Assembly: GCA_951812925.1 (NCBI GenBank)
Contig: OX638368.1
Location: 22,507,187-22,571,186 of the forward strand
Reading direction: 5' to 3'
Origin: Calliopum simillimum
Taxonomy: Eukaryota; Arthropoda; Insecta; Diptera; Lauxaniidae
DNA length: 64,000 bases
Shown here: positions 21,868 to 31,190 of the stretch, piece after piece
Numbering within the stretch: the stretch's first letter is position 1
Layout: each line of letters starts with the position of its first letter
Program-made: the position numbers and the translations under genes
The notes under the pieces: model-generated
Database searches by the model: none
What the model was told of the DNA's origin: nothing
What the model saw: only the letters and a program-made list of their open reading frames with translations

Positions 21868-23143
21868 CGTAGGCTGCTCGATATATTTCTGGCCTAGGCA
21901 ACACTAAGTGTTGCCAGGTGCAATCTGACATTTCTGTTTGAAAGTTTGATATTTTTTAGCATAAACGTACTCAGAACGTTTTGACGTACGACCATCATTT
22001 GTGTTGTTTACAGTGACTTGAAAAAATCAGTTTGGCAAAAAAAATGGAATTAACTCGTGAACATTTTCGTGCGATCATTTATCACAACTTTCGACGTGGA
22101 TTATCACGACAAGGGTGCATCGATGGATTTAAATCTTTGTATGGCAATGAAGCACCATTTTATGACACTGTGAAAAACTGGCTTAATGAATTCAATCGTG
22201 GCCGACGCTCGCTCAAAGACGAATTCTGTGAAGGTCGTCCAAAAATGGCCGTTGTGCCAGAGAACATTGATGCCGTGCGTGAACTGATAATGCAAGATCG
22301 TCATTTGACATACCGTGAGATAGAGGCATCCTTGCACATTAGTTCCACTCCAATACATTCGATTTTGCATGAACACCTGGCCGTAAGAAATGTTTGTTTT
22401 CATTGGATCCCGCACAATTTGACAATCGCTCAAAAAAAGGCTCGTGTCGATTGGTGCAAAGAAATGTTGAAAAAATACGATCGCGGTGCTTCAAAAGACG
22501 TTTATAAGATCGTCACAGGTGACGAATCATGGATTCATGCGTATGAGTCTGAAACAAAACAGCAATCGACCGTGTGGGTCTTCGAAGACGAGCCAAATCC
22601 AACGAAAGTTGTTCGTGGAAGAAGCACTTCGAAGCAAATGGTCGCCTGTTTTTTCGGCAAAACTGGTCATGTGGCGACTGTTCCTCTTGAGCAACGTAGG
22701 ACAGTCAATTCTGAGTAGTACACCACAATTTGTTTGCCTGAAGTCTTCGGAGAAATTCGAAAAACGAACAAGAGAGACGAATCATTGTTCACCATGACAA
22801 TGTGATTTCTCACACATCGGCTCAAACCAGCGCCTTTTTGACCAGCCAGAACGTCGAATTGATGGGTCATCCGCCATATAGCCCTGACTTGGCACCCAAT
22901 GACTTCTTTCTATTCCCGCACATCAAGAAAAATTGCGTGGTCGCCAGAAGATGCTGATGAAGCGTTCAAAAACCATGATTTGGAGGTGTCTCAATCGGAG
23001 TGGAAAAGGTGCTTCGACAATTGGTTTGAGCGCATGCAAAAGTGTATCATGCTGGAGAATACTTTGAAAAACAATAAAACCATTTTTGATGATAAATATT
23101 CGCATTTTCATTATTAGGCCAGAAATATATCGAGCAGCCCACG
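21868..23143 (+). mobile_element. Full-length mariner element
   Basis: 1,276 bp between TA dinucleotides (21866-21867 and 23144-23145). The left end CGTAGGCTGCTCGATATATT and right end (complement CGTGGGCTGCTCGATATATT) differ at one base and extend through TCTGGCCTA, a 28-29 bp TIR as usual for mariner. A second short inverted word, CAACACTAAGTGTTG, follows the left TIR. One transposase gene fills the interior but is broken. A complete-length element with good TIRs suggests fairly recent arrival. Confidence 0.95.
22044..23117 (+). pseudogene. Mariner transposase, inactivated
   Basis: The product would bind the TIRs and cut and paste the element at TA. ATG at 22044 opens 224 codons: an N-terminal helix-turn-helix region (about residues 1-115), the WIPHNL signature at 121-126 (usual mariner form WVPHEL) and the first catalytic Asp in VTGDESW at residue 160. 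The frame stops at 22716-22718, a TAG where family members have a Trp after NSE. Later parts survive in other frames: HDN with the second Asp at 22796-22798, YSPDLAP at 22877, and the third Asp at 22901-22903, 34 residues after the second (DD34D). A last shift near 22930 returns to the first frame, which reads SQSEWKRCFDNWFERMQKC and stops at 23117. One nonsense mutation and at least two frameshifts, so inactive. TTG at 22032 is an upstream alternative start but ATG is preferred. Confidence 0.92.
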
Positions 23144-23899
23144 TATAAGGTTTTGTAACTAAAAATTACATTGTCTTGTTATTTAACTCCAAAAATAACG
23201 TAAAACTGTGTATTTACGCTTTTAGGTTAGGATACCTCAAAGTCCTGACGTATTAGACACTCATATCACAAGTAATTTTCGTGACAATTGAATAAGTAAT
23301 TCAAAAAGCTTTCATGTTGAAAAAGTCCGGTCACACAGTATCATTCCTCTCTGGCATCTATCGTTTTTTTTTTTAGTCTCAACACCAAGCGTGCACTCTT
23401 TACAGCCATCTTGCGACTGATATCTTGAGCAGAAATCTACAACACTCCAGCAAAGTGCACCGACAAGTCCCCGAGACTTAAATGGAATCCACAAGGCAGT
23501 AAAGGAAGTTATAGATTTTAACTGGAACAGATCACTAAAGCAGGAAATCCAAGAATCGGGAAGGAAACAGAGTCAGAGTTATGTGTTACAGTACTATGTA
23601 TACAAATAGATGCTTTGCCACATGTGTACTAGGTGTCTCAAAAGAAAGTTTAAATTTGAATTTGGAATGTTATGTTTGGATTGTTAAATGACTTCCTCTC
23701 ACCAGAAATGCAAACCTTTCCTAGTTTTAACCAAAAAACATGGTATCAACACGATAAAGCCACGGCGCACACGTCTGATATATATTTATCTAAAAATTAC
23801 TTAATATCCAGAAGAAGTGGCATAAATTGGTCCCAAGTAGCGCGGATTCAAATCCTTTAGACTTATTCGGGAGGCTTGTATTTGGATGGCATTATTTTT
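23144..23899. other. Non-coding spacer
   Basis: Contains the phrase GGTATCAACACGATAAAGCC with AAACTTTCTTTTGAGACACC (complement of 23632-23651), and a short plus frame 23672-23860 that reads TWYQHDKATAHTSD. WYQHDKATAHTS resembles the second-Asp block of a mariner-type or other DDE transposase (usual form QQDNA..H), so a tiny transposase scrap may lie here; no TIRs were found. Confidence 0.4.
23672..23860 (+). pseudogene. Possible DDE transposase scrap
   Basis: The frame reads FNQKTWYQHDKATAHTSDIY. 'QHDKATAHTS' has the form of the region around the second catalytic Asp in mariner-related transposases, found in several insect families as QQDGATAHT. The residues before and after (LNDFLSPEMQTF, SKNYLISRRSGINW) loosely fit the same context: the latter resembles 'GR.Is R.G..nWPprSpDLtP', with the following bases reading toward P-like residues after a break. 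Very short and broken; family uncertain. Confidence 0.4.
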
Positions 23900-23981
23900 A
23901 TACCCTACAACCAGAGTGCATTCACTTTGTTCTTCTGTTTGCTATGCAAAAAAAGAGGCGTTGTAGGTATGGAAAAGTATA
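23900..23981 (+). mobile_element. mini-me/DINE-1-type element, left part (interrupted)
   Basis: ATACCCTACAACCAGAGTGC, TTCACTTTGTTCTTCTGTTT and GGTATGGAAAAGTATA align with the start of the elements at 16131 and 56979. It is cut at its TA tract by the foldback beginning at 23982 and resumes at 24911 with TATATTCTTGATCAGCG. Confidence 0.75.
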
Positions 23982-24646
23982 CAGGGTAGTTGGTAATCGA
24001 TAGAACACTGGAAAACATAAGATTTCTGGAACTATTCTGAACAACTTTTTTTAGTTGCATTTTTCGAAATTCGCAAAATTGACGGAGATAAAGCCATCGG
24101 AAGGTCGGGATATAGATTTATGAAAACCAAACTGGAAAAATTATTGTAGAAAAATTTTGAGTCCGAGTTATGGTTTTTGAGATATGGCAAATTTTGAAAA
24201 ATTTTGAACAGTTTTTTTTTTTTAAAGCACTATTTTCCAAAAACTGTATTATTAACACATACTAAGTTTTAGTGACAAATTATGAAAGTCCAATTTGTTT
24301 CTTTTCTTTTGATATGCAATTTGTACCTGATTCCCTTCATTTGCATATTTTTTTAGAGTAAAACAAAAAAGTAAACCAATGAAATTTTCATGCAATTTAC
24401 CGAAGCATTACAATAGCCACGAAAAATCACCATATCTGGAAAACCTTGACTCGGATTTTAAACTTTTGTACACTAATTTTGTAGCCAATTAAAGTAATTT
24501 TCATATGATCTTCCGATATATATATATCGGCCATATCTCCGTCAGTTTTGCGAATTTCGAAAAATGCAAACAAGAAAAGTTGTTCAGAGTAAGTAGTCCC
24601 AGAAATCTTACATTTTCCGGTGTTTTACCGAATCCCAACCTGGCTG
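23982..24646. mobile_element. 665 bp foldback MITE inserted in a mini-me TA tract
   Basis: The left end CAGGGTAGTTGGTAATCGAT and right end (complement CAGCCAGGTTGGGATTCGGT) continue as inverted repeats through ACACTGGAAAACATAAGATT, CTGAACAAC and TTTTTCGAAATTCGCAAAA to GGAGATA, roughly 130 bp per arm. A TATATATATATCGG microsatellite lies in the right arm. The left end follows TA; the right end is followed by TG, so the TA duplication may have mutated or been changed by the next insertion. Same family as 8701-9168 and 12330-12392. No coding region. Confidence 0.8.
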
Positions 24647-24650
24647 TGTT

Positions 24651-24910
24651 TCGTTGCGACGGATTAAAACTACAAGTGGACATCTATATTTTTGATGTTT
24701 TGAGAAAATGGTTTTTAAATTTTTGGTAATTAAGTTTTTGTCTGGGATTTTAAAATTTTAATTTTTTGGTTTTTTGCATAAAATCGTAGTCCCCACATTT
24801 CAAACAAATCAACTAGAGAGGGAGGTAAAACTGTTTTTTCGCCATGTTTGTTAATACTTATCTCAAAACATCTAAAGTGTAGATGTCTGGTGGTAGTTTC
24901 AACCCGACGA
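24651..24910. mobile_element. ~260 bp foldback element adjoining the previous one
   Basis: Left TCGTTGCGACGGATTAAAAC, TACAAGTGGACATCTATA, GATGTTTTGAGA pairs with right TCTCAAAACATCTAAAGTGT, AGATGTCTGG, GTAGTTTCAACCCGACGA. The arms are about 50 bp. It sits exactly between the previous foldback and the continuation of the mini-me element, so the two foldbacks may be successive insertions or one composite. Confidence 0.7.
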
Positions 24911-25130
24911 TATATTCTTGATCAGCGTCACCTTCTGAGTCTAAATAGCCATGTCCGTCTGTCATTCAGTCCGTGAAAATATTTTTTTCGAGAAAACTAA
25001 GAAAGATAATTTGATGGCATTTTGTATACTCCCTTCGCTGCAAAATTTAACTTTTAAGATTAAAAATAAGCAAAATCAGTCAACGGGCACGCCTACCGCC
25101 CATTCAATAAAACACATATAACATATTTTG
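24911..25130 (+). mobile_element. mini-me/DINE-1-type element, right part
   Basis: TATATTCTTGATCAGCGTCA and CCATGTCCGTCTGTCATTC are the mini-me core. AACTAAGAAAGATAATTTGA, then CAACGGGCACGCCTACCGCC, matches the element at 56979. The Helitron-like 3' hairpin and CTAG were not found, so the 3' end is lost or decayed. Confidence 0.7.
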
Positions 25131-26512
25131 ACTGATCACAAACTGTCATCAAATACAGCTGTGTAGAATTCATTATCAGACATATTCATTAAAAAAGAGG
25201 AGATCGCTGACTTTTTTTCTATACTTCTCATTTGTTTTTTTGCAAATAATGTACAATGTACAATATATCTTTAAAAAAATTAAGAATGTTACTTTTGATA
25301 TTGGAGCATTCATATTCACTCGTATTCGAACTCCGAACATACAAATATTTTACTAAAATCACAAATTTGGTCTAATTTGGCTTGTATGAATTTGAATTGA
25401 TTTGGATAAAGTTTGATTTGATTTCCCAAAAGGTTAATTTGAATTAGAATAAGGTTATTTGCATTTGAAAGAGGTTTAACATAGACTAAAATAATAAATA
25501 TAAATTTTATCGATAGACTTCAAGCTTTTTTATATTATTATATCGTATATAAACTATTTCTTGAGGCTTCGTATATTTGCCTATATAAACTGCTTTTTGA
25601 AATCTATTTTAAAAAAGACTTCTGCTGTTTAATAATATACTTATTTCACCATATCATTTTATAAGCCCTGTTTACTTTTCCAATGGTTGATTGAATTTTT
25701 TCACTATGGAAATTCCCCAAATCAATTAAGAGTTCATCATTCAAGGCTAGATCTCTTATTTTGTGAAACTTGTAGAGACCAAATGCAATAGAGGGTCTGT
25801 TTATGCCTTTAAACACGACAAAACTGTTTTATTTTTCAACAACTTTTAGTTCAATATCATTTTGGAAAAAAAAGTCTTCACCAAGCATTTAACAATTATT
25901 AAAATGTTTGCATTAAATAAATCCCTTTTTATCAATTTTTCAAACACAACCCACTATCATTTTCATAAACGTAACCGGAAATTATCGACCGCCATGTTGG
26001 CGCAATTAAAAATGCATCATTAAGTAAATGTTTAAAGAGCCATTGCTATTATTTAAAAGCAACAATGGCTATGAATAACAACAAAAACACAAGTAGATAC
26101 ATAGATAAAAATAATAATAATAAAATAAATAAAATTAAATAACAAAAACCAAAAAAAATCACTGCAACATTTGAAATTAGAATTTATATCACAGGCTTTT
26201 TTTTTCATTTATATAAATTCGACTGTGTAGGTATAGACAGCGCAGCCATGCGCACATATTTAATTTAAACAAATGCAATTTTAAAATGTTATTTCGAAAG
26301 AAAATTAAAAAAAAAACACAAATCAACAAAAAAAAAATTAAAAAATAAAAAAATATTTAAGACCAAAGTAAATATTTGCGCTCAGAATAATAACCAAAGC
26401 AAAATTTGTTAGTATGAAATGATATTTGCATTAACTCCAGTTGGTTGGATTTTGGCATGTGTATGGCAAATGGAGCTATCACTTCAATAACGATAGTCAT
26501 ATCAATGCTCCA
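25131..26512. other. AT-rich non-coding DNA
   Basis: No gene, clear repeat or inverted structure. AAT-rich microsatellite-like sequence is present near 26110-26160 and A runs at 26310-26350. Confidence 0.55.
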
Positions 26513-26672
26513 GACGAAAAGTAGAATGTTTCATTTCTCTCACGAAGACTAGGACATAATAAAAATTGACGAAAAGTAGGATGTTTGAAAATTTTGACGA
26601 AAAGTAGGATGTTTCGCTATGCATCTGACGAAAAGTAGGATGTTTTATATTTTTGAACAAAAAGTAGAATAT
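26513..26672. repeat. 28 bp minisatellite with conserved 17 bp core
   Basis: Six units start at 26513, 26541, 26568, 26596, 26627 and 26655 (steps 28, 27, 28, 31, 28). The core GACGAAAAGTAGGATGTTT is almost invariant in units 1, 3, 4 and 5, decayed in unit 2 (CACGAAGACTAGGACAT) and 6 (GAACAAAAAGTAGAATAT); the 9-12 bp between cores differ in every unit. It resembles a repeat-spacer layout but is too short, variable and in the wrong kind of genome for CRISPR. Confidence 0.8.
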
Positions 26673-27240
26673 CCCATAATTCTTATTAACTTAATGTTCA
26701 TTGATTCGCCAATAAGCTCAGGCCCTTCTCCTTCATCAGTTTAAGGACTCTTCATGTTGTAAGGCTTCAGCAAAAGGTTTCGCTTATTATAGATCCAGTT
26801 CGAAGAAATGATATTTTTGGTTCAAGACCCTGAGAGTTTGGTTTGCGTTCAATTTAAAAATTTTCAAATTGTACAGTGTGATTAACAATAAAGAATGGCT
26901 TTATAAATATACCGCTGGGCAAACATTAAAAAAGCAAATGTTATGTGGATGATGTATAAAAATCCACCATTAACGCAAAATGCGTGTTGTTGAAATTTTA
27001 TAAAAAAAAGTTATACAACAAACTAAAAACTTTTCTAATGTAATATATGAATATATAAATATAGGATTTTAAAAAAATTATTTGGATATGAAAAAAATAG
27101 TAAGTACATAACATACGTATGCATGAGCAATTTACATAGCAGCTAAATCTCTCAAAGGCCTATCAAACACATACGAGTAGGTACACATTGTATTGGAGGG
27201 TGGCTGAAATTTTTTCAAAATTTTCTTTGTAATGTTTTTT
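26673..27240. other. Non-coding spacer
   Basis: AT-rich sequence without recognisable feature. Confidence 0.5.
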
Positions 27241-27246
27241 TATTGC

Positions 27247-28700
27247 GATAGTTTGATCTCGAAGTCCTAATCACAATACCTGCTTTATCTTGAATGCTTT
27301 ATCTCCTCTCATAGAATCTCAAAATCTTCAAAACTTACTTTGATATCCTTTGACATCAGTAGGTAGTGACTCATGTGAAGTTGGCTCCGTAATTTTCGAA
27401 AACCGACATTTTTTTTAAAGTTCTGAGTCCATTGGTAACTGTTCTGAAGTTCTTTCAAAAAATTCGAAATAGTTCTGCGAATTTGAACCAAAAATCGTAG
27501 GTGTACCGATTTTTGCTCAGCGCCTTATTTTTCACGTAGAGAAGTTCCGATAACATTTTTAAGTTCACAAGGAGTTCTTTGTATTTTTTTTTTTTTTTGG
27601 TGAAAAAATTTCTAGCAAAAAAAAAAGTTTTGATTACAGATCTGGACAGTGCCTGAAGAGTTCTAAAGAAAATCCTTGTAACATTTTACCGAAATATTTG
27701 TACTTTTAATTTTAATCGAAAAATCAGAAAAATTTTCGGGGTTTTTTCCAAGTATCCGAAAATGTAAATTTTGTCGTAGAGGAGTTTTGACTGGAGTTCT
27801 AGGTTGCGCTCGAAGAGTTCTAAAGAAAATGTTAAGTAAAATTTTTGCAAAATATTTGTACTTTTCATTTTAATTGAAAAATTAGAAAAAATTTTCGGTC
27901 TTTTACTAAGTATCCGAAAATGACTATCCGTATAGGAGTTCTGAATAAATATAAATATATGTAGAGGAGTTCTGATCGGAGTTCTAGGTTCCAATTTCGC
28001 AGAACTATTTCGAATTTTGTGACAGAACTTCAGAACAGTTACCAACGGACCCAGAACTCTAAAAAAAATTTAAGGTTTTCGAAAATTACGGAGCCAACTT
28101 CACATAAGTTAAGTAATGATATTGAGATTGTTCGATCTCGATAGTCAAACCTTTGCAACGTTTCTTCTAATAATGTTGTCTTTGTCGAAGTTTTCTTTGT
28201 GTGCTTTATCAACTCTCTCTGCACAGAGTTTTCATAAAACTCATCTACTTATTTGTTCAATATTTTCTTGCAAAATATTTCATAACAGTGATAGTCCTCA
28301 GATTGTTCGAACAACTGTTGTCTTTGTCGAAGTTCTTTCTTGAGTACTTAATTCCTTCTCTGAGCATAGAATCTCTTCAAACTTCCTCTACGTATTTAAA
28401 CATGTTCTTTGAAATATTTTGATATCAAAGTCTTTGAATCTTGTTTTCTTATAATGTTGTTTTATCATCACCCTTTGTCGAAGTTCTTTTTCGTCTGCTT
28501 TATCTTCTCTCTCAGCATAGGTTCTTCATCTCCATAAAATTATTCCACTTATTTACATAAATATTTTCATTGGAACGATTTCATATCAGTGATAGTCCCG
28601 AGATTATTCGATCAACTGTTGTCTATGTCTCTTGCATGCTTTATGTCCTCTCTGACCATGGGGTTTCCACAAGACTCCTTCAAAATTTGTTCCGGGGATC
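27247..28700. repeat. ~150 bp tandem repeat family, split by a foldback
   Basis: Units share GATAGTC, (A/T)GATTGTTCGA, TTGTCTTTGTCGAAGTTCTT, GCTTTATC, TCTCTC(A/T)GCA(T/C)AG and CATAT/AACAGTGATAGTC. Anchors fall near 27247, 28139, 28291, 28430 and 28593 (steps 152, ~139, ~163 after the break). The gap between the first and second is filled by the foldback 27369-28109. Plus frames such as 28570-28848 are by-products of the array. Confidence 0.7.
27369..28109. mobile_element. 741 bp foldback inserted into the 150 bp array
   Basis: Left ACTCATGTGAAGTTGGCTCC, GTAATTTTCGAAAACC, GTTCTGAGTCC, TTGGTAACTGTTCTGAAGTT, CAAAAAATTCGAAATAGTTC pairs with the right-arm complement ending ACATAAGT. The arms are about 140 bp. 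The middle contains a direct duplication of ~157 bp (AGAGTTCTAAAGAAAAT at 27657 and 27814, each followed by AATATTTGTACTTTT and AAGTATCCGAAAATG). No target duplication was recognised. The minus frame 27686-28045 is repeat-derived. Confidence 0.8.
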
Positions 28701-29857
28701 GTTTTCATTTAGAGTTCTATTTCACGACAAACTTTATAGGTGGGCTTGCACAGCTTTCGACCTATACAGTTTATTCCAAATATTTATTTTTACCAAAAAA
28801 TTTGTAAATTTTTCACACCACCCTGGCACAGCAGTTATATGCACATGATGTCAAATGCAAATACATTAGGTTCTCTATAGTTTTTGTGCGAAGCGCACAA
28901 AAATGCATATTTCCATGAAGAAAAAAGAAAAAAAAAACTAACGAATGCAATTTGAATCCGCCTTAAAAATGGGCGAAATTGAAGGCTGCCAGTTGCAGCA
29001 GAGTCATAGCAACCAATGCAGCCAAAATGCAATCTAAATACCAGCAACAGCAGTAGCAGCACCAAATAAAACGACAACAACACAATAAAAAAGTGAAAAA
29101 AAAATAAAGTAAATTTGAATCCTTTGAATGCAGTTTTTGTGCAACATCAACGCCAACATCACAAAAAACTGCAGCTGACAAATGCGTTTTAGTTGAAAGC
29201 GTCATCTCGTCGTTCGTTGAGTTGGTTTGAAATAAACCATCAAGCAAAAAAACAAAAGGATACCAGGCTGCAGCAACAAAAACAGCACAGAGTAAAAATG
29301 CAAAAAGCAACACATCAGTGCTAAAAAGAAGAAGTGGAAGAGGAAAGAAAAATTGCTGAATTTTAGTGGAGCATGAAGAGACGACAGTGCTGCCAACGTT
29401 AGTAGGCAGAGTTTTGGTAAGAAGACATTTTTTGCATAACAGCAGCTGCAAAAGCATCTGATGTGAAACCCATTAGGAAAAAGGTTTTTTTAGAAACATT
29501 TTTGCATAGGTACTCAACTCACTTCAGCAATTTGTTCAGATTCAATTTGTTTTTACTGATTAGGTCAAAATAAGGACCATAAACAAAATCATGACCAGGT
29601 TCAAGGTCCAGCACCACACAAGGTCTAAGACAAAGATCAAGATATCTATTGCCTTGATCTTGGTTTTGGTTTGCTCATGCCTACTCGCACGACTTTTCAT
29701 CAATTTTTCTAAGCCTTTAAATTTTATCCACTCTTGATTTCGCTGAAATTGTGTTTGTTACTTTCGCAGGATATTCCTGCCTTTTTGTGCTAAAACCTTC
29801 CACGACCCATCGGTAGCTGCTCTTATCTATTTAAATACATCATTTAATGCATATTTT
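28701..29857. other. Non-coding DNA
   Basis: Contains A runs and GCAGCAG/CAACAAC-type sequence (28980-29060). The 164-codon minus frame 28963-29457 is Cys/Leu/Phe-rich because it reads CAG/CAA-type sequence on the complement and has no domain. AAGGTC/AAGATC words recur at 29600-29665. Confidence 0.5.
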
Positions 29858-31190
29858 TGCTTTCAAAAACCCTGTTTTTTATCATGAAAACCTGTCATTC
29901 CTGTAAAATAATAATTTTTGGTAAATATTCCCAGTTTTTAAGTTAAAAATAGATAGACATATTGCAAAGTTGTACTTTCGTGTTAAGGGCTTTCCTATCA
30001 AAGCAAAAGTTTTGTTTTTTCAAAATCTCATGCCAAACCTGTAAAATCGTGATTTTTGTTAAATTTTGCGGCTTTTCATTCATAGAAACAAAACACATTG
30101 GACAGACTTTTTTCGTTTTAAAAAACTATTTTTTCAAAAATTCTGTTTTTTTTTCTGTCAAAAATCCTGTTTTTTATAATGACAAGCAGAGAAACCTGTC
30201 AAAATTTTCTTTTTGCTGAGTTTTTATGTTGTGATGGACACATTGGATATTTAAATTTTTGTGTATAAAATTTTTCTTTTCATAAATCCTGTTTTTATAA
30301 TGAAAACCTGCCAAACCTTTAAAACTTCCAAAATTTTCAAACAAAACGAGTGGACACATTGGGTAATTAATTGTATATTTGTACTAAAACTTTCTTTTCA
30401 AAAATCTTGTTTTCTGTAATGAAACCCTATCAAACCGTGATTTTCGGTCATTTTTCCCTTTCAAAATCATGTTTTTTTATCATGAAAACCTGCAAAACCT
30501 GTCAATTTTAGGTTTTTGATAAATTTTTCGGTTCTTCAGTCAACAAGACATTAGACATTATTCTATTTTCGTATTAAAAATTTTTCCAGTCGAAAGTGTT
30601 GTTTTTCATAATGAAAACCTGACAGACCTGTAAAATAATGATTTTTGGTCAATTTTTCTGCCTTTTCGGTCAAGAACAGATTGGTACATTTTACAATTGT
30701 ATTTTTGTGTGAAAAAAAATTCCGTCAAAAATCCTGCTTTTATCATGAAAACCTGTAAAATTATGATTTTTGGACACATTGGCAAATTGTATTTTCGTAT
30801 TAAATAACATTCCTGTCAAAAATCATGTTTATCATGAAATCATGCCAAGCCTGTAGAGTAGTAATTTTTGGTAAATTTTTGCGGTTTTTCAAACAAAAAG
30901 AGGTAGACACGTTGTAAAATTGTATTTTTGTATTAAAAACTTTCCCTTGAAAAATCCGGTTTTTATCATAAAAACCTGTCAAACCTTTAAAATGCAGATT
31001 TTTGGTAAATTTTTGCTGTTTTTTGGTCAAAAAGAGATATTAGGCAATTGTTTTCTCGCATTAAAAAACTTTCCTGTCAAAACATGTTTATCATGAAAAC
31101 CTGCCAAACCTGTCAAATAGTAATTTTCGATAAATTTTTCGGTCAAAAATGAATACACACATGGGACCATTATCAAATATCTTTTTAAAA
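29858..31190. repeat. Satellite A: ~11 units of ~65-157 bp
   Basis: The unit reads TCAAAAATCCTGTTTTTTAT, (C/A)ATGAAAACCTG(T/C)CAAACC, TGTAAAAT(A/T)(A/G)TGATTTTTGG, TAAATTTTTC, GGTTTTTC, GACACATTG, AATTGTATTTTTGT and ATTAAAAACTTTCC. The CCTGTAAAAT anchor occurs near 29900, 30038, 30195, 30310, 30432, 30497, 30628, 30752, 30850, 30982 and 31108; most steps are 115-140 bp. Units are 15-30 percent diverged by eye. Related words (AAAACCTG, ATCCTGTTTTT) also appear at 39018-39165 and in satellite B. Confidence 0.85.

Noticed and set aside
26513..26672. CRISPR-like repeat-spacer layout
   Set aside because: The genome is eukaryotic, the spacers are only 9-12 bp, cores are decayed in two units, and there are no cas genes.
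28963..29457. 164-codon minus-strand open frame
   Set aside because: Cys, Leu, Phe and Ala-rich product from CAG/CAA-type sequence; no domain, no conserved start context, overlaps simple repeats.
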